A stretch of DNA of 64,000 nucleotides, taken from Glandiceps talaboti. Taxonomy: Eukaryota; Hemichordata; Enteropneusta; Spengelidae. This document shows, one piece after another, positions 22,943 to 38,811 of the stretch (position 1 is its first letter; each line of letters starts with the position of its first letter). The stretch is taken from assembly GCF_964340395.1 (NCBI RefSeq), contig NC_135553.1, positions 2,585,001 to 2,649,000 of the forward strand. Direction: 5' to 3'. Made by a program: the position numbers and the translations under genes. Below the pieces are notes generated by a model. That model saw nothing but the letters and a program-made list of their open reading frames with translations. It made no database searches and was not told where the DNA came from.

Positions 22943-24295
22943 CTAGACTACCGTTTCCAAAACAGTCTCCTCATTCCGTGACTGCAATAATTCGCTATTC
23001 CTGCAGAGATGTCCGTTTTTAACTTTCCGTATACGCGATTGTTTTACTCCTCTGTAGTTCACCTGGATACATCCCGTTCTTCGAGACCGCTTTCTCATGT
23101 TCCTCTTCCTCGATGAGTCAACTCCGATGCTGTGGGCAAAATGTCCATCCATTCCGTTCTTCATACTTTCCATTCTGTCCCATCGGCACTGTATGGTCGC
23201 TTTAAAAATTCTCCTGTATGTTTTGCTGAGAAAGCAGTAACACACAGGATTCAGCGACGAATTGCACAATCCGAGCCATTGCAGAAAGGGAAGAATCTCG
23301 ACACTGAAGTAGCCGCCTGCTTTTGTTGTATTAAAATCGAACCAGATCGTGGCGACGTGGAACGGGAACCACGAGACCGCAAACAAACTTACGACAACCA
23401 TTAGCAATCTAATAACTTTACTGCGGTTTTTATTCTGCTGTGCAACCTGCTTGTCGGGATTCCGCTCTTTTCCGAGCTCAACATCGTTGGTCACCAAGGC
23501 TTTAACTATCATGGCATATGCAAAGAACATAAACGTCATAGGTATGGCAAATTGTATTAGGAATAAAAATATGTTATAGGCATGTTTGAGTGAAATATCG
23601 CTCCATACCTCGGTACAAGTGGTAGCAGTTATACTGATAGTCAATTCAGGTATTTTGCTCTCGACGGTTTCCAAACGATTGACAACAAGTATGGGAATCA
23701 TCAAAAGCAGCGAAATTACCCATATTACGATGATAGCGTTACGGACTCGCTGTCTGGTGTACAAGACCCTGGCTTTTAGCGGATTGTGAATTGCATAAAA
23801 GCGATTCAAACTAATCGCAGTTAGGATAAATACGCTGGCAGATACAGACATTCCCTGTATACAGGGAGTTAGTTTACACATAACTTCACCATAAATCCAC
23901 TCATTGTATATGACATTTCCAATTGTTATTGGCATACAGAACAAAATCACCATCAAATCACATACGGCTAGGTTAACCAAAAAGAAATTGATGACTGTCT
24001 GGATGTGTTTATTTTTGAACCACACGACCATAACCAGTACGTTGCCAACCACACCAACAACGAATGATAAAGAATAAAGGACGATTAATACGATGGTTGA
24101 CGGTGACTTGTGCGTGTAAAGTGCCTGTCGAAACATTTCCCGATATAGCTCAGCATCAAATCCACCATAGTAATCTGACTCAGTAATATTGTCAACAACA
24201 TTGCTACAATTCATCTGTACGTATTCCGCTCCGGTTGGCGAAGTGGGGCTATAATCCGCCGAGAACTGACTTTGCTTGAAGTTGTCACAATCCAT
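22943..24295 (-). CDS. Intronless class A (rhodopsin-like) neuropeptide GPCR, NPFF/QRFP/SIFamide/orexin-receptor-like
   Basis: Seen: one uninterrupted 450-codon frame from ATG (24295) to TAG. The frame is open 10 codons further to a TTG, but the ATG lies in ACCATGG, a strong Kozak context, and no in-frame ATG lies upstream before a stop. Residues counted from this ATG: N-glycosylation sequons at N29 and N36; TM1 about 66-93 with N85; TM2 about 101-125 with LAVCD (D113); WIYG in loop 1 (W133); C140 and C227 as the expected disulfide; TM3 ends in N164-R165-F166 instead of E/DRY; TM4 with W192; TM5 with P252; TM6 FAVSWFP (W309, P311); TM7 NPVCY (349-353); helix 8 with possible palmitoyl C370; basic tail about 396-406; C-terminal TVV. 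Family knowledge: plasma-membrane receptor for a short, probably amidated peptide, signalling through G proteins. The WxxG motif, the CKLTP..QG TM3 start and the TM6/TM7 pattern point to the NPFF/QRFP/SIFamide/orexin group. Ligand and exact subfamily are inference; a tree with annotated receptors would decide. The length is normal for the family. Absence of introns could be ancestral or reflect a retrocopy. Confidence 0.95.
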   Translation of the reverse strand: MDCDNFKQSQFSADYSPTSPTGAEYVQMNCSNVVDNITESDYYGGFDAELYREMFRQALYTHKSPSTIVLIVLYSLSFVVGVVGNVLVMVVWFKNKHIQTVINFFLVNLAVCDLMVILFCMPITIGNVIYNEWIYGEVMCKLTPCIQGMSVSASVFILTAISLNRFYAIHNPLKARVLYTRQRVRNAIIVIWVISLLLMIPILVVNRLETVESKIPELTISITATTCTEVWSDISLKHAYNIFLFLIQFAIPMTFMFFAYAMIVKALVTNDVELGKERNPDKQVAQQNKNRSKVIRLLMVVVSLFAVSWFPFHVATIWFDFNTTKAGGYFSVEILPFLQWLGLCNSSLNPVCYCFLSKTYRRIFKATIQCRWDRMESMKNGMDGHFAHSIGVDSSRKRNMRKRSRRTGCIQVNYRGVKQSRIRKVKNGHLCRNSELLQSRNEETVLETVV

Positions 24296-24339
24296 GGTGT
24301 TCACGTTGTGAGCGATACACTTCAAATGCGATTCACTTT

Positions 24340-24400
24340 CTGACCGACTGTCGCATCAATAAATGCAACGCATGCGCCCTCGAACAACTGATATATTCTG
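24340..24400 (-). promoter_or_regulatory. Candidate proximal promoter of the GPCR with an NRF1-like site
   Basis: The palindromic CGCATGCGC lies at about 24369-24377, roughly 75 bp upstream of the receptor ATG, in a patch with more CpG than its surroundings. The motif resembles the core of NRF1 sites in animal promoters. No clear TATA box is visible at a fixed distance. Position and motif support a promoter; the transcription start is not shown. Confidence 0.3.
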
Positions 24401-27400
24401 GGCGTTGGGTGATTTACGCATAATCAAGTCTATTGAAATAGATGGCATGGAAGTTTTAAAAGAGTGATGACAGTAACTGTTACCCGAAGGCCATGTTTAT
24501 GACGAACTTATTTGTTTTAACGAGTCAATATAAGTTGTATCTTTGCTCATTTTATTCCAAGCTTTATACACATAATTTCCTTGTTTATGCAGTTATTCGA
24601 CATATGTAGGGCTGAGACGGCTGGCTTTATTTGCCAGTTTATATATGTTCCGAACACATGTAGTGTACATTGTCGTCATGGCGACACAAAGTTCCAACAT
24701 GGAAGAGATGTGATGGCCATATGATGGTATGTAGTCTTCCGAATACACATTGATGTGAGGATTTCCAAGTATTATTCGACCCGGGATGTTATTACTGCCT
24801 GACATTTTCTTAAAATTACTGAAGGAATATATCATTGCTTTTGTAGATACATTGAAAAGATTACGGAAACACCATTAGTAGCAGTTTTTATGGATATTGA
24901 ATATCAGCATAGGCATTAGAGTTCGTGTAGGTGCAACGTGTAGATATAAAGGCAGTATAGAACTCGGTGGTCTTAACTAAATAATTATATAGACGGTATA
25001 TGTCTCTCCTCAAAGTAAAACAATGACGTTTGTCCGACTATAAACAAATAAAATGCGATTATGTTAATATTTCATATGGCATTTCGGATACCAGTTTTTT
25101 CTTTGTTACAAATAATCTACCAGAGACGTGCAATTTAAAGTCACGTATTGATAATATCAAATACCTATATATATGTGAGGCAGACGAGATTAATGCTTTT
25201 GAAGGTTCTAAAAGGAGTATCCGTAAAGTCGCCATCACATTGTCATGGCCAGAGGGCGCCCTGCGTACATGTATCATGTTAAGGCTTTAGACCCCCACCT
25301 TCAAGCAACTTCGCTTGAAAGTGACTTTTGACTGAAACAGGAATCGACGCTATGTGGAAACAAATGCCACATTCCAGCCGTTGTGAGGTTGAAAAAACCC
25401 TAGTGCTTACCTGTCCCATTACTTAGTGTTCTGAAACAACACACGTCACAGAATGATAAAGCGTATGCTACCAAGTTACAACTATGTGGAAAGGTTCGTT
25501 CAGGTTTTAGAACCGAACGTATGGAGGCTATAACAGCTCAAAAGCTCAAATAAATATTTGGTAACATATGTACTTGATGAACATACTTATGATTGCCGCC
25601 GCTTTTCTTTGTCATGGGCTGACCTTTCCTATCTGACAATGATAGTGTTTACGTTATATATATATATTGCGATTTTTACTAAGTAAAGAACAAACAAAGG
25701 TAACAAATGAAGTAACAGATGTACCTCTTCCCTTATCGCCCGTAAATAATTTACCTCCGATCTCATAATTCTGTACATCGAAAACCCTGTTTTTACGAAA
25801 GTGTTGATAGATATAAAATACATGTTTATGACGTTCGTTTGTACTCATTTTGTTAGTTCTAATGTTGGTATCCCCTATGAACTAAGACTACCATCCCTTC
25901 CCGTATCTGCAGGAGATGTCGTGTTTTAATTACCTGAGGGAGGGATACTCCCATACGCGCATGTGTCGTCCAAATAGGTAACTTTTTCACACACAAAACT
26001 CTAAACATGGGGCGACTTTTCTTTTGAAAAAAGTCCCTCATTAATCATGGGATTTAATAACATGGGAAACGTCTTCAGAAATACCTTCACAACATCCGAA
26101 TCAAGGGAATTGACCGGATGATTGTGAAGTTTACATCATTATATTCTCTATTGTAAACAGTTGTGTTTAGTTTTCACAAAAATCTTCAAAATATACATAT
26201 CCCTACTATCCCCTGTGATACTGGATAAATGAAAGTGAACATGGTAATACTCATGTGAGAAACTGATCATTGCATTAAGTTTTTCTCCATCAGGTCTCTG
26301 TCTTGTGTATACAACGGTTGATTAATTCTTATCCAGCTGTTATAACCAAGGTCGAGACAATGTTGTCTTTTACTTTTCAAATCTTGCTTAAGAATGGGAA
26401 GAAGCCACGTGGGAAGACCTTGCATTTCCCCGACCACAGTTTCCTGAAATCAATAGCTACGCATCCAAGTCTGGGTTACCCAAGTGAAAAGTAAACACTT
26501 GTAGTTCTCTTAAGGCAGTCGTCTAGAAATGATTTTTCTTGGAAATGTGACCGTTATTTTGACACCAAACTTTCTTCAAAACCTTCGTTCTCTGAGAATA
26601 ACTAAAGACCCATTACGTAAAAAATAAAAGATTTAAAAACATCAGTAACTAAACATGGCGACAAGAATGGTAAACGCAGGTAATTGGCAGGCTGCGATCG
26701 GGGGGGGGGGGGTGCTAATCTCATAGAATGGTATACGACTATACGACTATGAGCTGCAAAGATGAGTTACTTTTCATGAACAAAATCCATAAACATGGAA
26801 CAGTTATCATCTGAAAATTCCCGCATCAGAATAAAAGTAACTGACCAGAATGATTGACTGGAAATTCCTAACAATGGGTCTGTTGGATTATATATGGGTA
26901 GATGTTTTGAACTTGTGCACACATGCCCGTCAGTAAATTTGGGGGATATCCCCGCCCACGACGGAGTGGCTGTGATTCGACTGGCTCAGTGCTGAAGGGA
27001 TTTTACGAGTATCAGCTTGTTGACAACGCAAGCGTTTATTATTAATTTATTAGTTTGAACGCAGTACAGACAAGAACATATAAACTACATCGCCGTACTG
27101 TTTGTTGTACGTTATACATTTTATGAGGTATAAGACTTAATAAGAGACTTTCGTCTGTAGCGTTTTTTATGTCATCTCGGCATCTGGCTAATAACTTACA
27201 ACTAACAGTCGTTTAAAAAGTAATACTATCAAATGAGTAACACTCTTTAGCAGTCTACACCACTATGCTGATGTGCCTTATCTGCCGTTTAATATTTTTC
27301 ATCCCCTACAAGTGTACCTCGTCACTGTCTTTTGCTGTTTGTGTCTGATTCATTATCTGAGTGAATTTCTGTATCTGTTCATACCGACAACAAGGATAAC

Positions 27401-27951
27401 ACTTATTATACATCATATATAATGTATGCTTATTAATATCAAAACGGAAAAAGCATTTCTCATTGAAGCTATATATGTGCAAATCGTTCATGACAAGATA
27501 AAAATAGGTCGTGTATTATTTAAACAGTCACGTACTTCGCAGTGTTTGCTTAGTATTATACTATTTTATCTACCCATCTAGAAACCAATTTCAAGAGTAA
27601 AAGGAATATTAGCCCAGGCGGAAAGGCAATATCACAGATAAAAGTTTGCTGGCAGACCATTGCACTACTCGCACAAATCTATCATATACCAAAGCTTCAT
27701 AAGCCATATGATTAAAAACTTATGATTGACTTAGCCTGACATACCTAGTCCCATATAGACTGTCAACAGTCGTTTTGACTTTTTTTTTGTAATTCATCTT
27801 TAATACTATTGTTACTGTTGAAATTAATAGAAATAAACATAACATGATGTGCGTTGGACGTTCCATGAAATAAAGACGACAGACGCTAGATTATATTGTT
27901 ATGATTTCGAATCCTCAGTGAGTGAGTAGCTCGCGTTCTGTATGTGTACTG
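24401..27951. other. 5' flank of the GPCR and gene-free DNA
   Basis: No upstream exon of the receptor can be recognised. A G13 run lies at 26700-26712 and a short hairpin (TTCAAGC/GCTTGAA) at about 25291-25312. The 86-codon frame at 25030-25290 and the others shown by this AT-rich DNA have no family features. Confidence 0.5.
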
Positions 27952-27952
27952 T

Positions 27953-28716
27953 GCATGCTGACTATTAGATTGTATGTTATAGGCTATGTATTTGCATGCT
28001 TGCTATTAGATTGTATGTTATAGGTTATGCATTGTGCATGCTGACTATTAGATTGTATGTTATAGGTTATGTATTTGCATGCTTACTATTGAATACATAT
28101 TGCTTGGCCTATATTCGGGCTATAGCACCCGTTTATTACACCCGAGGGACTGTGAGTTACCAGAATCACATGCTATTTCCCGAGGCCAAAGGCCGAGGGA
28201 AATAGTATGTGATTCTGGTAACTCACAGTCACGAGGGGGTAATGAACGGGTGCTATAGCCCGAATATAGGCCAGGCAATATGTGTTTTATAATATACCTC
28301 ATGCTGTGAACTCGTGGTGGCAGACGACATCGTCAGAAGCTGCCATTTTGACCTGCTGTGAACGTGCGTGGTCACGTGACCATGTAAAAGTTGATGGAAC
28401 TATTTCCTTAGGGAAATAGTCATTCTATTTTCCTATCACGTGACTGATTCTAGCGAATCATGGCACAGCATTATCTCTAGGTATATTATAATAGATTGTA
28501 TGTTATAGGTTATGTATTGTACATGCTGACTATTGGATTGTATGTTATAGGTTTTGTATTTGCATGCTTAATGTTATGTATTGTACATGCTGACTATTAG
28601 ATTGTATGTTATAGGTTATGTATTTGCATGCTTACTATTAGATTGTATGTTATAGGTTATGTATTGTGCATGCTTACTATTAGATTGTATGTTATAGGTT
28701 ATGTATTTGCACATGC
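27953..28716. repeat. 41-bp minisatellite interrupted by an insertion
   Basis: Units beginning GCATGCTGACTATTAGATTG start at 27953, 27994, 28036 and 28077, and resume from about 28493 to 28716. Units are 41-42 bp, with alternating ends TATTT and TATTGT. The array is split inside a unit, after ..CTATT and before AGATTG. Confidence 0.9.
28091..28492. mobile_element. ~402-bp palindromic insertion within the minisatellite
   Basis: Its left part is a near-perfect hairpin: 28095-28188 pairs with 28191-28283, with arms of about 93 bp carrying TATTCGGGCTATAGCACCCG and GACTGTGAGTTACCAGAATC. Its right part (28285-28492) has short inverted ends TTATAATATACCT and a small palindrome ACTATTTCC..GGAAATAGT. 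No ORF is present. It is either one composite foldback element or two MITEs side by side; no target duplication is obvious. Confidence 0.8.
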
Positions 28717-30789
28717 TGCATACAACTAGTATTTAAATAAAACATATTTCAGAAGGTTTTTTAGGAATATGGCAAAATATAATCTGCGTCTGAAATACAG
28801 ACTAAGTAACACACTGTAATGTCTCAACTTTATGAGTATAACACAGCCTTATCGTCAACTGAGTCTGAGAGCGCCTGCAGCTGAATTATAACATGACGGC
28901 GTGTACGTAAACGGAGCAATGGGTGCAACCAGAAAGCCTAGACGATATTTATTGTAATAATATGAAACGATAACTCAGACGATTTAGTAAAACATAAAGA
29001 TTAAATATGCATATCTATTTATGGTCAGCGTATGCCCCTAATATTTAATTAATATTATGTTTTGCTAGGAAACAGTACTTAAAACAGTTAGTCTTCAAAG
29101 TTTTACTGTCCGGCTTGAACCAATATAAGAATGCATATGTGAATATTTGATTCCACAATTTAAAAAATGTAATGCGAAGTCTACGTATTCAAGAACACAG
29201 AACGGAAACTCTTAGTAACTTTTGACTATTACGTTGTCAAGACTACAGTAGGAGGAAAGCTGGTGTTATACGTTTAACGTCCATAGTAATCATCATTTCA
29301 AACCATACTAATGCATGTACAATAATGCCAGTTTATTTGCTGAAGTAAGTCATTGTAGTCAGTTCGTTACCCTTTCAGATTTGTAGTTGTCCCAACTGTA
29401 TTAAACGATACAGTATCATTTTCTTTGAAGGGTCTACATTTTTCACCAATAATTAATTCAACTGCTCCTTTCAGAATTACGCCACTCGGTGTTATGATAT
29501 AATCCTCAATCCACTGTCATCTCTAATTGATATATCCTGGGTTTGATATATCATTTAGTTTTTTATTGCATAGATATTTAATGTCCCGCGTAAACTGGCT
29601 TTATTTATTTGCGTGTTTCCCTGGTAACCGTTTTGCAATCACTGTGTATTTCAAATCCGTGTGACGGATGACGAAAGGAGTGTTGTTGCATTGGTTCAGC
29701 TTTGTTCCTGTTTCTGACAAGTAACCCCTAACATGTTATCTATACCATCACAGTTGTTTTCTTTGACTAATGTGATCGCGCCACTGTACTTAAAAAGCTT
29801 TTAGTGACAGTTTTGTCTCCGTTCTTTATGAACTTTCTGACTCTAATTCACTTTTCAGTAACCCTCCATATTCAGATTATGTATTTCGTAACTCGTGTAA
29901 GGCAAAAATGGCAACGTTCTTTAATCAATTATATGACATTTCTACGACAATGTTGTTTCACCATTATATCATTCTTTTATATTGCTTTGATAACTTCTTA
30001 CATCTTTTTCTCCATGGTGTACCCAGACTGTGATATTTGTCCTTTAAAAGTACCATATATATTTAACTTGTTTCCGTTAGCCGTAGATCAGACTTAAATG
30101 TATAAAATATATTAGGGGCAAGTATTAAGCTGTTCAAATAAAGCTTTTTACCTCGCCTCGGGACCTTTTACAGCGTCATGCTGTAAGTTCAGTATAGTTG
30201 ATTACTTGTTTTGACAGTGTTACCCCGACATGTTTCTTATGGATTATTAACTTAAGGTTTAATAAACATTTATTGTATTTTACACATACTGTTGACTATT
30301 TCAGACACATTTATCATTAAAATTTGTTAAGACTGTTTGCACTAGCTTACCTTATGCTTTCTTTATTGGTTATAGCCTTGTTGTACAATTTACACACGCC
30401 TGCAAAGGTGATACATCCTGCAATGTCAAGAAAAAATCTTTATATATCTCTTTTATCTAATGGCTTTTTTTCGACATCATTGGTTCGCAATGATGTGGAG
30501 GGAAAGGTATATCCGAAGTAAAATGATGTGCCCTATTATTATATATTATAGTGCAAGTATTGCGTTCCTAGAGCGTCAATATATATAATGAAAGATATGA
30601 CAGTATGCAAAAATGTATATATTCTGTGATACTACTTGAATTTCAGCCGCCGTAAAATGTATTATATAATTTTTTGAAATTAAGACGCAGTATAATTTTG
30701 AATATTACCACAGTTCTATGAGGAAAAGAAAACAATAACACATTTAAGACCCGAAGTCATTTTTGATGTGTTTTTTTTTATTATTTGTC
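28717..30789. other. Gene-free AT-rich DNA
   Basis: The 97-codon hydrophobic frame at 29804-30097 opens with a non-ATG codon and has AT-driven composition. No gene supported. Confidence 0.5.
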
Positions 30790-30792
30790 TGT

Positions 30793-30863
<71 letters not shown>

Positions 30864-30890
30864 TTGTTTGTTTGTTTGTTTGTTTGTTTT
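30790..30890. repeat. (TTTA)n/(TTTG)n microsatellite
   Basis: TTTA units to about 30865, followed by about six TTTG units. Confidence 0.95.
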
Positions 30891-31511
30891 GCAGGTCGAG
30901 GACATACGATACAACCACAAGGGCATTGGTTCTTGGTTATGCAGTCTGCAAAATCCATAATTACATCGTGCCCAAAATAATCCATATACCCATAGCTTAT
31001 ACCTGTGTAACATCTTAATCCAGAACGCAATGTAAACATTCCTGTCGTGTCCCATATCTGCCGACACACCACTAGAATGTTCAAATATCAAATAATATTG
31101 CTTTCTGGATTAATAAGATATATCCACAGTAAGATTTGATTTGAAGTTTCGTCGCTACAAGATATATTGTTTGGATATAATTACCTTAATGTCCTTTAAG
31201 GTTGATGAACCCCTATGCTCATAATGTGACATTAGCAAACCTCACTCGTATACTCGTATACAATGTCAATGTTGGTCTTTGCCATAAGACATTTTTAAAT
31301 AGTTTAATATTATAAGAAAAAAAATCATATTCCATTTCAGTGTCAATTCTACGTCAGCTAAATCGTTATATTCATATCTAGTTATTGAAAGTAGTGTCTT
31401 GTTTACATAAGCCAGGTTTACAATATTTTCTCTCAAAGTTTGGGTCATGAATTAAGGAGTCTATTCAATATGTATGAGTTGGTTGCCAAAGGCTCATGTA
31501 CCATGGACCTT
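30891..31511. other. Gene-free spacer
   Basis: No gene or repeat supported. Confidence 0.5.
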
Positions 31512-31769
31512 AATAGGGAATTTGCAAACCCGCCATGTTGAATGTTGCATCATTGGAAATGATGCAACATTCAACATGGCGGAATCAATTAGCATTGTAA
31601 ACAATATTGTTACATTGTATGTAACCACAAATAATCTATTCATAGTTGCCCTGACAGTGTGGGAGGTTTATTTTATAGTCAGCTCCAGATAAGTTATTAC
31701 GATAACCACATATAATCCCATAGTCCTTTGCGTCTGACCATGCTCAGTCTGGATTGCAAGTTCCCTATT
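31512..31769. mobile_element. MITE-like element with internal perfect hairpin
   Basis: The outer inverted ends AATAGGGAATTTGCAA (31512-31527) and TTGCAAGTTCCCTATT (31754-31769) match at 15 of 16 positions. Inside lies a perfect 25-bp stem (31530-31554 with 31558-31582) around a 3-nt loop, with CCGCCATGTTGAATGTTGCA as the start of its left arm. There is no coding capacity. Confidence 0.75.
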
Positions 31770-34700
31770 GTACGAATTCACCAGGATAAGTGTTACGTAA
31801 CACATCCTTGAATATTGTTAAGGCCTGAACATCATTTTTTTCATGCTCTTTAGAGAACAGACGTAGAAGTTAAAGTTTGAATGTATTGTAGAGAAAGCCC
31901 AGGTATGAATTGTATTCACCAATGTGAGAAGCATTCGATCCCCAGACTGTACCGTATGTACAATAAGATGTAAGACAGTAAGATGACTTTACAAACAAAG
32001 ACGTTTTTATTTTATTCTCATGCAGGAAACAAGGGAACGCTGACAGTTATTTTAGAATTGAATATCAGGTATCTAAATCCAATGTGGCGGCGAAATTGTT
32101 ATTACTCGTGTAAGCAAGGGCAATTACAAGTCCGTATGGATACCAATTTTGATATGATTGGAGAGTTGAGATTTAATCTAATATCAGATGCAATTTTACC
32201 CTTTACGTGTATGGTGTACCATCTTTCAATTTAACAAAACTGAAGTCTAAATGTTTAAGAATGAAACCATATTTATATTACACCAGCCTGACAATTTCTT
32301 AATTGAATGTAAAAGATAATCGATTATCCATAGAGAATACAATGCACTTCCTATTGGTGTACTGTGTGTGAGGTAAAATTAATTGATTTCCCAATATTGG
32401 TTTCTGGTGTAACCGTGTGTCATGTTAACATGTGGTATTTGTAAACAAAAACTTAGCAGCGTCACACATGCTGTTAACGTAGGTTGCGGATGTAAAGCAG
32501 TTATTAGTATATCACCAGTGAAGTATTAAAAACTTTATGGAAGGTCAATTATTCGGCCAAAATGTTCTTATTCTAGAAATATAAAACGAAACGTATTCAA
32601 ACATGAAAGGCGACTTCAAGCCAGTTAAACATGCGTCGAATGTGGCCATGTTATTGTCAAAAATGTCACCATTACGCCTTTCCATCAAAACAAAACATTT
32701 CCATCATGTTTCTGGACGCCGATTATTCGCACGAACCATGCCTGTAAAATTTGAATATTACAAGTAACATATTTATAATAATGACCTTCGTTTCATCAAT
32801 TACACGTAGCTGCAATAGCATATCTTCGGTAACACGGTTGCTATCGCTAAACTCAATATCTCTTTAGTAATAGTACTAAAATAGAATCTTGCAATTCAGT
32901 GTTTATACATACGCATTTACGTGTTTCATTATATAAAATGCACACACCTGTTACAAAGCTGTCAACTATTTGTGAGGTGTAGCCGGATTCTGGTCAACCC
33001 AGTGTTAAAATGTATAGAAACTGTGGATTAACATCTCACGTCAAACACTAGGACATTAACAATAGAAGTTGACCTGCTACAAAAATGATTTTCACACCTT
33101 TTAAAATATAAAGTGGCAACTACATCAAAGCCTTTATAATGTATTGGTGATATCGAAACGTTGAAATAATCCCATTTCTGGTATACATACTCAGCACTTT
33201 TTCGAATGGTGGTATATCCTGCACAGTGTCCGTGAGAGCTACCGTCCCCCATTAATATAAGGCCTTTATTCATTTTCTGAAGATAATTACATCAACGAGA
33301 GTTGAGTTTATAATTTATGCTTATTTTAATTTTTCAAAAATACCTACATAGATCTTACATCTTGATTAAACTATTCTTACATTATGTTAATTTCAATGCA
33401 TGCCTTCAATGGCAACGATCGTCCGCTGACTTTGTTAGCATAATTGATGGACAAATGGGGTTTCTTCGACATTTTAGCATACGCATGCTAAATTAAGTCG
33501 TCAAATCGTGTATAAATTATGTTCGGGTATTTGAGCTCTGACCGTAGCAAGTGAATGTTAAGTGTGCTACACTAAGTAGTACTCAACATTTCAATAGGCA
33601 AACATAAATTTCCGCTAAAGCATATAAGCGTAAACAATTAGTTCAAGTAATTACAGAGTGAACGACAGTAAACTTAAATGGGAAAATATCTCTGAAGTTA
33701 TTATAGTCTGGACAGAATGTGAGTTTTTTTGGTCTGAAAACATCGATATGACGTTATTATTTCCATAGCAACTAGATTGTGTAGACAATATGATCAATGA
33801 CAAGTTCAATTCATTGAAAAGGTTACCTTTGACCTCGCTCACTGTCGTCATTTAGTGGTTTAGATAGCATAGCTCAACTAAAAGAGTGGTAACTGTTGCG
33901 TTCTTTTGAACAGGAAGAAGCCGTAAGAGTACTTGAAATGACGCTTATTGTGCCAATACTTTACATCAGAGGCCAATTCAGCGCTGTTTTATTAAATTCC
34001 TTTCAGCAGCTTCCTATCCTAGGTCTTGATATTATTAAATACATTGAAACATAACTTAAACACCTTTTTATCCCTTTTAAAATTTCACACTTGTGATTAA
34101 TCAGTCCTTTAGAAATCTCCATGAATGACACAAAGAACTATCGAGACTGCACGTACGCGTACAATCCATCGTAATAACTATGAAAACAAGTACACATTTT
34201 TACGTGAATTATTTATTTCCTTCCCTTCCCATTAAATAACATCAAAGATTGATCGGAATACTAAGTACTCATCTTTGTTTTGTTGACGTCTGGGTCACTA
34301 ACACCGTAAAACAAACTGATATTATGATACGAAGCAGTGCCACCTGTATGACTGTATATAGTAATTGGCATATGGAATCTTCAAGTGTACATGCAGTGTT
34401 GGAAATGACGCTGTAACAATGTAGAAATACAATATCATAGTTGATATATATATAAATTTCATAGTGAAAGATACCAGCATCAAAAGACAGACTATCAATT
34501 TCATAAATGTTTGATACACATTCTTTGATATCAAGGTGACTAACTTATATCTTTTGTTTTTCAAATAGATTGTAAATGTTACGTTAGCGTGTTCACATTC
34601 GATTACTTAAGCGCATGCTCTGGAGTAAAAGGCATAGACACTAAGAGTAAGATTTAAAAAATTCTTTTACAGAATTGACTTACAAAATTACTCTGAAAAA

Positions 34701-34977
34701 ATAAACAGGCACAAGTCCTGTACGGAATCCCTGTTTTCTAAATCAAAATGTTAAACCAAGTTATGTGGACTTATTACCAGGAAAATACAGTATTTGTGAA
34801 TGCTATATCGCTTGATTATTCAACATTCTTTATGCAAGTTATCTGTCAGGGAACTTGTCTAATGGGATTTTATGTTCTCTACACCAGTGTCGCAATATCA
34901 TAAAAGATGAAAAGTATATTTTATTCCAAACAAAATCCGAGCCAATTGACTTTCTATCCCCCCCCTCTCTCGAGTCT
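31770..34977. other. Gene-free AT-rich DNA
   Basis: A short hairpin built on TTTAGCAT/ATGCTAAA lies at about 33467-33502. No gene supported. Confidence 0.5.

Positions 34978-38811
<3,834 letters not shown>

Noticed and set aside
24296-24325. Ten extra N-terminal codons of the GPCR starting at TTG
   Set aside because: TTG is an unlikely start in animals and the ACCATGG start lies ten codons later.
25240-25262. CTCF-like CCAGAGGGCGCC
   Set aside because: It lacks core positions of the CTCF motif and is better described as a short GC palindrome.
29804-30097. 97-codon hydrophobic frame that could suggest a membrane protein
   Set aside because: No ATG start, AT-driven Phe/Ile/Tyr content, no receptor motifs.
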